From positions 134,404,015 to 134,468,014 of the forward strand of contig OW386289.2 in assembly GCA_936432065.2 (NCBI GenBank): DNA of 64,000 nucleotides. Reading direction: 5' to 3'. The notes below the pieces were generated by a model. It saw only the letters and a program-made list of their open reading frames with translations, had not been told where the DNA came from and did no database searches. Numbering within the stretch: the first letter of the stretch is position 1; each line of letters begins with the position of its first letter. The stretch comes from Rutpela maculata (Eukaryota; Arthropoda; Insecta; Coleoptera; Cerambycidae). This document shows positions 43,435 through 54,112 of the stretch, one piece after another. The translations under genes and the position numbers were made by a program.

Positions 43435-45547
43435 AGTGTGGTGGATTAGAGCAAATACTAGGCAGAATCGTGATCTGCTGGATGAAAGCGCCAAATTTTG
43501 CAGGGTCCTTATATACCCTCAGTACTATCCATTCAGGAGGGAGTGCCCGATTTCAGTATCCGTCATCTTGAAATACGACGCTATCTTTGTTCTCTTTGGA
43601 CTGTAACTGTAAAATTTCGACTTTTATTTGGTTTTTACTACATATCTCCCCAACTTCTGATTTTGTAGCAAAAAAGATTTAATTTAAACTAAATTTGCTA
43701 CAATTTGAGGCCAGAGCCGCTTTTGTAACTTTGATATTTTGCGAGATTCAAGCTTCCAAAGTTTTGGACTTTTTCAGGTTATTACGATAATTAAGATTTA
43801 CTGTCCTGCCAATCTTCAATTAAAGACCACGATGTACCAAACTTTGATGCCAAAATATTTGATGGACCTGCCATTGTACATGCACTTCCTAAATATGATG
43901 CATGTACATTTGGAGAATATAGTGGTATGGTCTTCTTACCATGGATCAAGATACAACTTCAGGATTGCCTAAGAATCGATGTTGTATGGGACATATACAA
44001 GCCAGACAGTCTGAAGGAAACTACACGTGTGAAGAGAGGGAAGAGAGAAAAGAGAAAAATCACAAGGGAAAAAACTTTGTTACATTCCTGAAGAATTCAG
44101 AGAACTAGACGGAACTGTTTACCCTACTAAGTGATGCAGTCGCAGCTTATAACGTACAAGAAGGTAAAGAAATATGCATCACCTATGGTAAATCTGTTAT
44201 TTCAAAAAATAGCAGTGCACCGATGTCCGAAACTAACCACGAAGAAGCTGATACCAGAATGTGTCTTCATATATTGGATGCATTACAAAAGGGTGCAACG
44301 AACATCCTCATAAGTACAGTTGACACAGATGTTATTGTGGTACTAGTAGGTATCCGTTTCGAGCTGCAAACTTACAAATCTAATATTCAGTTTTGAATTG
44401 CATTTATATTATCATATCAACGCCATCGGCCAAGAGCTCGGAGAAAATATGTTGCAAGCATTGCTCTTTTTCCATGCTTTCACGGGTTCAGACACTACAT
44501 CACAATTTTTTGGTAAGGGGAAAAAGTCAACATGGAAGACATGGAAAGCATACCCTCCAGACACTGAAGGATTTATCTTCTCTGCACACATCAATTTCAG
44601 CCAGTAGATGCTAAAACAAAGGTATTTGAACTTATAGACCGATTCACATGCATCCTGTACGATGGCACAACAGAACTTGATAGCATCAAGAGAGCGAGCA
44701 AGCTCAGAGAAGATCTCTTCACACAAGGAAATAAAGTAAAGATGATGCAAAGTCTACCATCCACAAAGACACTAATCGCTGCATCTGGTTAACCAATTTG
44801 AAGTCACTCCAAAATGCACCTACTCTAGCTAACTTTGGATGGAAAAGAAACAAAGAGACATGGCAACCAATTTGGATGTCTATACCGGAAGCAAGCAAAA
44901 GCTGTAGGGAATTAATCAAGTGCGGATGTAAGACTGAACCCTTGTGCTCTAAGAATTGCGTTTGTAACGAGGCTGCACTTGCCTGCACAGCCCTATTTCA
45001 TTGCAAGGTGAACAGTAAACAACAACATTACAAATATAATAATAACAACATTATAAACATAATTTTTAAAATTATTTTCTTATTCTTATTCTGTAATTTT
45101 ACTCATATTGTAGCCTATTTATTCTTCTTAAACATTAATAAAACAATGTTTGCTGTAAAACTGACTTGGAGATATTTAGCAAAACCGACAAAAAGATAGA
45201 TTTTCGTAATAACCTGAAAAATGTCCAAAATTTTGGAATCTTGTATCTCGCAAAATATTAAAGTTGCATAAACGGATCTGGTCTCAAATTGTAGCAAATT
45301 TAGTTTAAATTAAATCCTTTTTGCTACAAACCCAGAAATTGGTTAGATATTTAGTAAAAACCAAATAAAGTCGAAAATTTACAGGTACAGTCCAAAGAAA
45401 CCAAAGATGGCGTCGTATTTCAAGATGGCGGACACTGAAATCGGGGCCCCCACCTGCGAATTGATAGTACTGAGGGTATATAAGACGTGTGTAAAATTTG
45501 GAGCTTTAATCCAGCAGGTCACGATCTTTTCGTTGAGCCACCACACT
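43435..45547. mobile_element. 2.1-kb DNA transposon with ~365-bp terminal inverted repeats
   Basis: AGTGTGGTGG at the left is mirrored by CCACCACACT at the right. The arms pair over about 43435-43800 and 45190-45547, for example GATTTCAGTATCCGTCATCT against GATGGCGGACACTGAAATC. Between the arms is a degraded plus-strand gene (43800-45010) with a CxC tail. The element at 54693-57165 has the same architecture. The target duplication is not evident. Confidence 0.85.
43800..45010 (+). pseudogene. Transposon protein with HEEADTR / DTDVIVVL motifs and CxC Cys-rich tail
   Basis: Several frames combine into one protein. The parts are FDAKIFDGPAIVHALP, then FLPWIKIQLQDCLRIDVVWD (about 43840-43995), AVAAYNVQEGKEICITYGKS, and NHEEADTRMCLHILDALQKG followed by ISTVDTDVIVVLVG (about 44235-44350). 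Next come FFHAFTGSDTTSQFFGKGKK with STWKTWKAYPP (about 44470-44555), FELIDRFTCILYDG and LANFGWKRNKETWQPIW (about 44828-44880). The tail CRELIKCGCKTEPLCSKNCV-CNEAALAC ends it near 45010. Two acidic clusters (EADTR, DTDV) and the CxC end recur in large uncharacterised proteins of animal DNA transposons. I cannot name the superfamily. At least three frameshifts and several stops make it a pseudogene. Confidence 0.7.
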
Positions 45548-46365
45548 AAACAGACTAAATAACAACAAAATAACATATGATCATAGCAGCATATGAATCA
45601 AGAAATGTTTATGTCAGTAGGTAATAAACTAAATGGTATCCATACACTTATAACCACTAAACCCCATGTTCGATGAACGTTTTGGCAAAAAAATTGGCAG
45701 CATGTGCAGGTGATTAAAACTCTTAATGATACGATTCATTAAATTATTAATATTTAACAAGATTCTATTATTTTATTTCAGTGTAAGAGTAAAGTGAAAG
45801 TAAAAACCGGATATTTTGTACCAATAGAGACATATAAATACATTTGGCTATCGAAGTTATAATCCTAATAAAGATTTGTATTATTTTAAGACATTTATAT
45901 CGATGCTAAAGTTACCTGCTGAAGTTAAAATATCTCGTACATTAGGAAACCTAATAATATAGTGAAAGTAACTTTTAATTGATCTAGATTACTTATGCCT
46001 TATAGAGAAGTTTCTAGAGAAACCGTTTAGCCTCATATATATCCTAAACTTTAAATACCTCAGCTGTAATTTATTTTCAGCTTTACTTTACCCTACTTAC
46101 TAAATTTCCTTGACTTTCTGATTAATAGCTCCAATGGCTTAAGAGATTAATTTTGATATATTGATATAATGTTTTCTAATACAATTACACAAAAGTTTTA
46201 TTTTAAACAAATGCATTTTTTCACGGAAAAAAATCAGTGCAGAAAGAATCGTGTTTTGTTTGTTTTCTTGTGGATTTTTCTGCTTACACAATTACAATTA
46301 ATATTCGGCAGATGTGTACTTTTATGATATTTATTTTCAAACCAAATCTTGATTAAAAAAAGGTA
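45548..46365. other. Intergenic, nothing recognised
   Basis: AT-rich sequence with no supportable feature. Confidence 0.45.
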
Positions 46366-46780
46366 GATGAACTCCCTGTTATATTATTTGCTTTTAGAAC
46401 TATCCCCAAAGATGATTTGCAATGTTCTTCAGTTGAACTTATATTTGGTCAAACTCTACGACTACCTGAAGAGCTTTCACTAAATCATATGATTGTCCTG
46501 ATATTCCTTATTTTATTGACAAATTACGCACTTATTTTAATGATTTGGCTTTCGTTTCTCCTGTTCACCACGTTAATCACAAATCGCTTGTCAGCTCTGA
46601 CATTTTAACTTGTGATTTTGTTTTTGTTCGCAGAGAACGTTATATACCTACTTTCTCTCATTTGTACAAAGGTCCACTTAAAATTTTGTCCCGTATAAAT
46701 AAATGAATTACTTTTGATAAAGGAACTAAAATCGTTACTGTCAATATTGAGTTAAACCTGCATTTTTATTGGCTGACACG
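46366..46780 (+). pseudogene. Ty3/Gypsy integrase C-terminal fragment
   Basis: LPVILFAFRTIPKDDLQCSS followed by VELIFGQTLRLPEELS (about 46372-46480) matches the Gypsy integrase motif LPxVLLGLRTxxKEDLxxSxAELVYGxxLRLPGE. After a frameshift near 46500 it continues FIDKLRTYFNDL, SPVHH, SSDILTCDFVFVRRERY and HLYKGPLKILSRINK, the usual LRPxxxxHH ... FVRxDxxxxxLxxxYxGPxKVLxR chromodomain-like tail, then a stop. The rest of pol and gag is absent. The A/G-rich run just downstream suggests the 3' end of the same element. Confidence 0.83.
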
Positions 46781-46855
46781 TGATGTCACTCTGCTACCTT
46801 TTAAAAAAGTGCGCTTCGCCATAGAAGGTTTAGTTGATTGGCTGTTCTTTTTATT

Positions 46856-46866
46856 AACGGGGGAAT
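46856..46866 (+). other. Candidate polypurine tract and LTR start
   Basis: ACGGGGGAA immediately precedes TGTGTGTAGTAGCTCAC, the arrangement of a Gypsy polypurine tract next to a TG-starting 3' LTR. The LTR end was not located. Confidence 0.4.
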
Positions 46867-48421
46867 GTGTGTAGTAGCTCACTTGCCTCAAAATTAAGTT
46901 TCTCTTAAGTTACCTATCACTGATGTAACCAAGGATATTTAACAAAAAACAATGAATAATATTTTTTTTAAATGAAAAAATAAAATACATTTAAATGTAA
47001 TATAATGTTTGATATATTTAATATATACTTATAAACTTGAAGATAAATATTTATTTATTATAGATAATATCGTTAAATATGGTATATCTATACATGTGTC
47101 AAAAAAGATAAAGAAATGCTAGAAAAGTACCACTGAAAAGTACGTGACAATACCTAGATTCTAAAAAAAATGTTCTAATGACTTGATGCATTTTAAACAA
47201 TCGATGATCAATTTCTAATTAAATGGTATTTTTAGGCGGATTTATAAACATCACGACATGTTGGCATATTGCTTTATTTCCGCTAGAAGCGTATTTTTCT
47301 AAAGTTTCATTAACATATATGCATTATTATTTCAGTTATTATTAATTGTTTAAAAATTACCGTTCTTAATTGTTTTTATTTTTTGCAAAAAAATGCCTTC
47401 AAGGGCTCGGACTTATTTCAAAACTTTCTGGCACATTTCTTGCAGTGTCTACAACAAATTTCACGAAAATAATTGCTATTGTCTATTTATACAATTTGGT
47501 ACAATCAGTATAAATAAAATTTCAAATCTTGACAAAATCTTGTAAATAGTCACTGATGAAGAAATATGGAATGATTTGAATTACATACAAATTATAGTTA
47601 TTATAGTAATTATAGTTTAAGAGTCGTATTTAGATTTTATTGATTGAATAAGAATATTTTAACTGGTGACAATGTTTTAACTCACAGCGACGCATTATAT
47701 TTGTCGTTTAAAAAGTACGCTAATGACAGTGAATTTTTTTTTTCAATTCAATTAGTACATCCCTCGTGTTTTAGTCTAATTCATTAATGATTAAATTAAA
47801 ACCGGCCTTTTTCTCATCCATTACATTTTCCGTAAAAGTTTAGTCAAATATTTATTAACGCGAAATTTCGTATATAATTTACCCGTTGCTTGTTACATTT
47901 TCTATAAAATGGAGGAAAATGCTGGAGAAAAATGAAATTATTCATGAACAGAATGTAAATTTCATTATATAACTTACTTATTTCAATTGTGAAAACAGGC
48001 AAATTTTTTTCTTGGTTCAGTCAGTAAGATTGGTAGTACTAGTGGTCTATAATTTAATAATACGTATTGGGCAGTTGTGACCAGTTGTGGGATACACAGA
48101 CTGAAATTTAACTTGTAATTAATTTTTTTATTAATTCTAGCTATTAAGGTTGGGATTTTGCAGGGTCGGTTTTAGGCACTTGCTATTGTTCCAGCAAATA
48201 TAATTATTACACTTTATTACAAGCTTTTATTTAACTTACTTTGTATGTACGTTAGTATGTTTAGTCAAATTTGAACCACTTAACGTCGTCCAATTGAGCT
48301 GAAATTTTGCATACACGTGTAGTTCGGGTGACAATACAAAAAATGTATTTCTCAGTTTTAGCACTATAATTTGATCGCAGAGTGTATTCACTCAGACGTT
48401 GTATTCTAAGAAATGGCGAAG
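46867..48421. other. AT-rich stretch, possibly starting with a decayed LTR
   Basis: No gene was recognised. The first few hundred bases may be the LTR of the Gypsy remnant, but no second LTR is available for comparison. Confidence 0.4.
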
Positions 48422-48434
48422 GATCGAGTATTAT
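48422..48434 (+). repeat. 13-bp target-site duplication, left copy
   Basis: GATCGAGTATTAT occurs here and again at 50602-50614, exactly bracketing the 805-bp-unit insert. Confidence 0.85.
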
Positions 48435-48630
48435 AAAAAATAAATATATTGTATTTCTGCTTACATCATTGTTATAAAATATTATTTTGGGTATTCAGCA
48501 GATAACTTTCAAAGAAATCATTCGTTCCTTTCATATATTATTGATCTAAATCTGATCAAGCTAGAGTATCAACGAGTAGTCCTCTTACAAACAAACTTGT
48601 CAATTTCTTTATACATTTACTATGTCTAAC

Positions 48631-48908
48631 ATTCAATATGAAAAACAAGAAAATAACCATTCTTTCTATATATTGAAGATCTAAGTCTAATCATGTCAAT
48701 ATATTGTCAGAAATCCACCCTTAAGAGGAAATCTTTCAAGCATCTCTAGCCCTACCTAGAGGATACCCCATTCAATACGATAAACAAGAAAATAACCATT
48801 CTTTCTATATATTGAAGATCTAAGTCTGATCATGCCAATATATTATCAGAAATCCACCCTTGCGAGGAAATCTTTCAAGCATCTCTAGCCCTACCTAGAG
48901 GATACTAC
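48631..48908. repeat. ~139-bp tandem subrepeat inside the 805-bp unit
   Basis: ATTCAATATGAAAAACAAG at 48631 and ATTCAATACGATAAACAAG at 48770 begin two similar subunits, each ending near CTAGAGGATAC. The pair recurs 805 bp later. Confidence 0.8.
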
Positions 48909-49035
48909 ATCACAAACAAACATTAGTTACATTTCAAAGCCAAGAACTACTGAAAAGCACAATGAAATATATGAATAAAATTTCACTTACATGTCATAAT
49001 AAATAAAATATTTCAATCAATGTTTGATTGACCAA

Positions 49036-49088
49036 CTCTGTAAAAATTGCGCAACCTTTTTCATTCTCTTTAGAACTCATCAGCAGAG
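49036..49088 (-). ncRNA. Type I hammerhead ribozyme, unit 1
   Basis: The minus strand reads, in order: CTCTG (stem I 5' strand), CTGATGA (core), GTTCT-AAAG-AGAAT (stem II with a tetraloop), GAAA (core), AAGGTT-GCGC-AATTTTT (stem III, seven pairs including A15.1-U16.1 and two G-U), A (cleavage nucleotide, site UUA), CAGAG (stem I 3' strand). All invariant core bases are present and all three helices close, stem I with five Watson-Crick pairs. Stem I is the open end, so it is type I. The predicted cut lies between 49041 and 49040 on the minus strand. Confidence 0.85.
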
Positions 49089-49840
49089 ATATATGTTCAA
49101 TTCAAAAACATAATTACTATAAAAAAATAGGAAAACATTTTCTTGTAAAAAATGACAGGAAATATTTATTTAGTTGACACATATCAAAAATAAAAAAGAA
49201 TCACTCTTTTTTAGAGCCCCATAGCTCGTGTAGTTTTTTAAAAAATAAATATCTTGTATTTCTGCTTACATCATTGTTATAAAATATTATTTTGGGTATT
49301 CAGCAGATAACTTTCAAAGAAATCATTCGTTCCTTTCATATATTATTGATCTAAATCTGATCAAGCTAGAATATCAACGAGTAGTCCTCTTACAAACAAA
49401 CTTGTCAATTTCTTTATACATTTACTATGTCTAACATTCAATATGAAAAACAAGAAAATAACCATTCTTTCTATATATTGAAGATCTAAGTCTAATCATG
49501 TCAATATATTGTCAGAAATCCACCCTTAAGAGGAAATCTTTCAAACATCTCTAGCCCTACCTAGAGGATACTCCATTCAATACGATAAACAAGAAAATAA
49601 CCATTCTTTCTATATATTGAAGATCTAAGTCTGATCATGCCAATATATTATCAGAAATCCACCCTTGCGAGGAAATCTTTCAAGCATCTCTAGCCCTACC
49701 TAGAGGATACTACATCACAAACAAACATTAGTTACATTTCAAAGCCAAGAACTACTGAAAAGCACAATGAAATATATGAATAAAATTTCACTTACATGTC
49801 ATAATAAATAAAATATTTCAATCAATGTTTGATTGACCAA

Positions 49841-49893
49841 CTCTGTAAAAATTGCGCAACCTTTTTCATTCTCTTTAGAACTCATCAGCAGAG
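49841..49893 (-). ncRNA. Type I hammerhead ribozyme, unit 2
   Basis: An identical copy exactly 805 bp from the first, with the same stems I-III and core. Two ribozymes in tandem would release one 805-nt monomer from a minus-strand transcript. Confidence 0.85.
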
Positions 49894-50275
49894 ATATATG
49901 TTCAATTCAAAAACATAATTACTATAAAAAAATAGGAAAACATTTTCTTGTAAAAAATGACAGGAAATATTTATTTAGTTGACACATATCAAAAATAAAA
50001 AAGAATCACTCTTTTTTAGAGCCCCATAGCTCGTGTAGTTTTTTAAAAAATAAATATCTTGTATTTCTGCTTACATCATTGTTATAAAATATTATTTTGG
50101 GTATTCAGCAGATAACTTTCAAAGAAATCATTCGTTCCTTTCATATATTATTGATCTAAATCTGATCAAGCTAGAATATCAACGAGTAGTCCTCTTACAA
50201 ACAAACTTGTCAATTTCTTTATACATTTACTATGTCTAACATTCAATACGAAAAACAAGAAAATAACCATTCTTG

Positions 50276-50601
50276 GTTATTTTCTTGTTTATCGTATTGA
50301 ATGGAGTATCCTCTAGGTAGGGCTAGAGATGCTTGAAAGATTTCCTCTTAAGGGTGGATTTCTGACAATATATTGACATGATTAGACTTAGATCTTCAAT
50401 ATATAGAAAGAATGGTTTTTTTCTTGTTTTTCATATTGAATGTTAGACATAGTAAATGTATAAAGAAATTGACAAGTTTGTTTGTAAGAGGACTACTCGT
50501 TGATATTCTAGCTTGATCAGATTTAGATCAATAATATATGAAAGGAACGAATGATTTCTTTGAAAGTTATCTGCTGAATACCCAAAATAATATTTTATAA
50601 C
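50276..50601 (+). repeat. Inverted segment of the 805-bp unit
   Basis: The complement of this stretch matches the unit from TTATAAAATATTATTTTGGG through the first subrepeat to ATAAACAAGAAAATAACC. At the junction, ACAAGAAAATAACCA and GGTTATTTTCTTGT face each other. It lacks the ribozyme part. This is the expected product of twin priming on a minus-sense RNA. Confidence 0.85.
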
Positions 50602-50614
50602 GATCGAGTATTAT
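50602..50614 (+). repeat. 13-bp target-site duplication, right copy
   Basis: GATCGAGTATTAT, identical to 48422-48434. Confidence 0.85.
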
Positions 50615-52080
50615 TTCAAGTAAGGACGACGCAATTAATATATAATATTTAAGACGTAACTAAAAATTTTAAAATAAAATTAAATGTTAAAAAAACTGAT
50701 TGAAAACAAGCTTTTATTATTATCTAGTTGAACTAAAACGAAAAAAATAAGTTATGTTGAATTCGAATAAAAGCACTTGTTTTTACAAAAAAATTATATT
50801 TTTTAAATAACTTATTTGTAAGAAAAATATTATATGCCAGTTGATTAATTCTTTGAAGAGATACAATAAAGCTGAAATTAACTTTTTGGTATGAACGCAA
50901 TTTAAAAGAATAAATTCGCAATTTCAATTTTTATAAAAAACACTTTTTTAACGACAAGTAGCCATAACTTGTCCAATTTTTATCCCAGAGCATTATACTA
51001 AAAACCAAATTGTAGGGAATTAAATAATCTTTTAACATTGTGATTATGGTTTGAGAGGAGTGAAAAAACACTAAACCATCATATCTCGCTCAATTTTTGA
51101 CTAAATTGAGCGAGAGTTCAAATTCAAGGTAATTTTATAGTCTTCAAGTTATTTGTTTTAATACTTTTTGATCAAATTCGTAGTTTTCAAAATATTTGCA
51201 AAACAGTGCTTTTTAAAATAGTTTCTTTCTCATTTTTTGCGTTTTTCTATTTTTTTAACAATAATTAACAATTAATGAAGCAAAATCACAATTTTTTAAT
51301 GGTTAAATATTTTTATAAATGTCATTTAGAACCCATTAAAAAAGTTTTATTAAAATCGGTAGGTATAATCCTACTACTATATCAACTAAAGTCTTGTTAT
51401 GGGCAAGCATTTCTTACTTTTTCTTTTTAATTGCTTGAATCCATTTATTCCGCTGGCCTTTTTATAACAGTTTACCGAAAGGACAAAAAATGCAGATCTA
51501 GTCGCATTCTATTATTATTTTCTATCACGATTTTTAATCTGTGAACGTTAAATAAAACGGATTACCCCTCCTAGATTTTGTGGCGTGAGGGAGGGTTGGC
51601 CATAAAATTGATATGGATCTATTTGGTAAAATATCGGTGATGATTTCTAGGTACTACCGTTCACGAGGTATGCGTAAAAAACGATCCTCGACGTTTTTTT
51701 AGGTGAATTCTTCGGCGATTTCTATGCGGATTTTTGTACGTTAATCCACATTTCAAAAAGATCATATTTACCAAAAGGCTATCTTTAATTTTTGCTGCTA
51801 CCTTTTCTATAATTTCTGATTTATAAATAAATCACTTTGTTGTTTTGCGTCTTTATTAATGATTGCTGAAAAAAAAAATTAGTTATGCATGGCAGTAGAA
51901 AATTCAGATAGATATGTTTCATATTCGGTAGTTCTGCTCATTTTACTCGAATAGGATTGCTAACGCCGCTCATTTCATTTCGTGTCTCAAAAATAACATG
52001 TATTTTAAAAAAATGAATATTTTACAAATTTCAAGATTTGTATTCGAAGAGACTTTCTTGATCAGTTACAATCAACAATG
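50615..52080. other. Intergenic, nothing recognised
   Basis: AT-rich sequence. CTCAATTTTTGACTAAATTGAG near 51089 is a small local palindrome. No gene was seen. Confidence 0.45.
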
Positions 52081-52396
52081 TTAAGGATGCCGATGCCATG
52101 CTTGAGAAAATGATTTCGTAATTCGATAATTTCTCTTACATCCCTGAACCGATTCAAGAAATTTTTTGATAAGCTTTTAGAGACAACATTATAGAATTGT
52201 ACTAGGCTATTAAAAAGTAAAAAAAAAAAAATTTTTTTGATTTTCGCACAAGTGCAATTTTTTTTATTTCATTAGTTTTCAACAGCCTCGTACCATATAT
52301 AAAATTGTTTCTAAAAGCCTATCAAAAATGTTTCTCAGTCGGTTCAGGGATATAGGAGAAATTGTCGAATTACGTTCACGGCACCGCCCACCTTAA
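52081..52396. mobile_element. 316-bp palindromic element
   Basis: The left arm (TTAAGGATGCCGATGCCATG ... TAATTCGATAATTTCTC ... ATCCCTGAACCGATT) pairs with the right arm (AATCGGTTCAGGGAT-like, GAGAAATTGTCGAATTA, CGGCACCGCCCACCTTAA). The centre is a poly(A)/poly(T) run near 52220-52240. No coding content. Confidence 0.75.
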
Positions 52397-53164
52397 TTAG
52401 GCAGCTCGAAAATGTATATTGAAGTAGATAGAGCCTTGCGACTCTATTACCAATACTCACCCCATATTAGTAAGTAGATGTCACCTAAACGATCATCGAC
52501 TTATAATGAATAAATTCGTAATTTTCAATTAATTATTTAAAGCAATTTTCACTTGAGAAAGTGAAGTAACAACAAAACGTTCATGTTAATTTGTGCTCTC
52601 AACCGTTCGTCATTGCCGCGAGTTGTTTGAAGCATTTCAAACTTTGAGATTTTGAAAATAAATCCGTATTTACACGTCTGGTTTGCGAACAAAACTTTTT
52701 AACTCCCCTAGATTTATTTATGTTACATTACGTTTCAAACAAGCGTGTGCAAGATTAAGTTTATGACTCCCAGCCAGAATTATATGGAACTAAAGCCAGA
52801 ACTCGCTAAATAATCGTAGTTCCACGCAGCACTATTTGTTTATCCCAAATAAGTAGGCATTAGGTGGGTAAGTAAAAACTTTGTAGTGTAAATTGTTAGA
52901 TTCCTTGAATTCAAACAAAACAGTGAACTTTCGGGCTAGTTATTTATTCACGGTATCTTTTAATTAAGTGCTCATCCAATAATTAACAACCGAAGCATAA
53001 CTTATAAGGTAGCTTATCTAGCTAAATCGTTGCTGGGAAATCGACATTAAATTCATGTATATAATATAACAATTAGTTTCATAAATATGAACAAGAGCTT
53101 TTCTTAAGTAAACAGTGTGATAAAGTTTAATTTGATTAGATTTACTAGCATACGTAGGCATTGT
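52397..53164. other. Intergenic
   Basis: The segment 53078-53130 (AGTTTCATAAATATGAACAA GAGCTTTTC...) resembles 58050-58102. Nothing else was recognised. Confidence 0.4.
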
Positions 53165-54112
53165 AGTGGATTGTGTGAGTCGGAAAAAAGAAACGAAAAA
53201 CCCGAATATTGTCTGATGCAACCAAAATAGTTCTCCCCCTCTCCGTTGCCGAGGATGCTGAATACCGTGGTGGTGGCAGAATTTCTCGTTGGGGTGACCC
53301 AGCCCCGTAAACGGCCAAAAACCACCTCCAAACGGGGTCAAACGTGTATTGATAATGTTTCACGGAATCTAACTTATTGATCCCCCGTTTTCCAGCATGC
53401 CAATTATGGGAAGGATCCTGAGACGCGTGCCTGACACCCGCTCACACCCTCAACGGCCAATAACCACCCTCCAAAGAGGTGAGAGAGCGCTCTCATCATA
53501 CCACTGGACAGAAAGGTTTCCCTCCCATTTTCGAGCATGCCGAACACGGAGAGGACCACGTATCTAGTGCTTGACATTCATTCATCCATTCAATGGCAGA
53601 AAAATACCCCATCAATAAAGACATTTTAAGATATAATATATTATAATTGCATAAATCAGATGTTTCAATTATTGTGTAAAATTTTCCCAAGAAATATATA
53701 CAAAAAATATACATTCATCTTTATTCAGCTCCACAGTAAATAAAGATGACTACTTTGTTAAAGAGATTGAGGTGACATCTTAATATTTTTTCCTATGTAG
53801 CATCCTCAAAAACGGGCGGTAGCTTTGCCTGGGGGTATGCTGAGAACGCACTCTCACCCCTTTGGGGGGTTGTTATTGGCCATTTACGGGGGTGGGTCAC
53901 CCCGGGGAGGAATTCCACCTTCAGCATCCTCTAAACGGAGGATCAGTCCTAATCCCTCAAACAATTATAATACGCGTTTGACTGGTTTTTGGCCGTTTCC
54001 GGGGGTGGGTCACCTCAACAAGAAATTCTGTCACCACCACAGTGTTCAGCATCCTCAAAAATGGGTTGAATCAGACAATAGTCGGGTTTTCGTCCGACTC
54101 ACACAATCCACT
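53165..54112. mobile_element. GC-rich foldback element (~950 bp)
   Basis: AGTGGATTGTGTGAGTCGG at the left is mirrored by CCGACTCACACAATCCACT at the right, and the arms pair over about 330 bp each. Both arms contain repeated blocks of the type GGGTGACCCACCCCCGTAAA followed by CGGCCAATAACCACC and GAGGATGCTGAA, so the arms are themselves built of short direct repeats. The loop, about 53500-53800, is AT-rich. The open frames inside follow from the GC-rich repeats and are not convincing genes. Confidence 0.85.

Larger units (their letters stand above)
48435..50601 (-). mobile_element. Retrozyme-like tandem insert carrying hammerhead ribozymes
   Basis: The insert consists of two full 805-bp units (GTATTTCTGC recurs at 48451, 49256 and 50061) and a partial third unit to about 50275. 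An inverted segment, 50276-50601, then repeats the corresponding part of the unit in the opposite orientation. Units differ at only a handful of positions, so the array is young. A perfect 13-bp repeat flanks it. Each full unit holds a complete hammerhead ribozyme on the minus strand, and no unit has a meaningful open frame. Ribozyme-bearing multimers, a target duplication and an inverted 5' segment (in minus-strand sense) fit a non-autonomous retroelement copied from multimeric or circular RNA and inserted with twin priming. It could depend on Penelope-like or LINE machinery. Confidence 0.8.

Noticed and set aside
48435..50601. CRISPR-like or simple satellite array
   Set aside because: The period is 805 bp with no unique spacers, a bounded target duplication is present and one end is inverted. 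The ribozyme and boundaries fit a retroelement insertion better.
48435..50601. Ordinary palindromic DNA transposon, like others in the window
   Set aside because: The inverted part is only one internal piece of the unit, does not mirror the left terminus, and the flanking repeat is 13 bp.
53018..53363. Several overlapping minus-strand frames with proline- and glycine-rich sequence
   Set aside because: They follow from the GC-rich repeats of the foldback arm in several frames at once, which is not coding behaviour.
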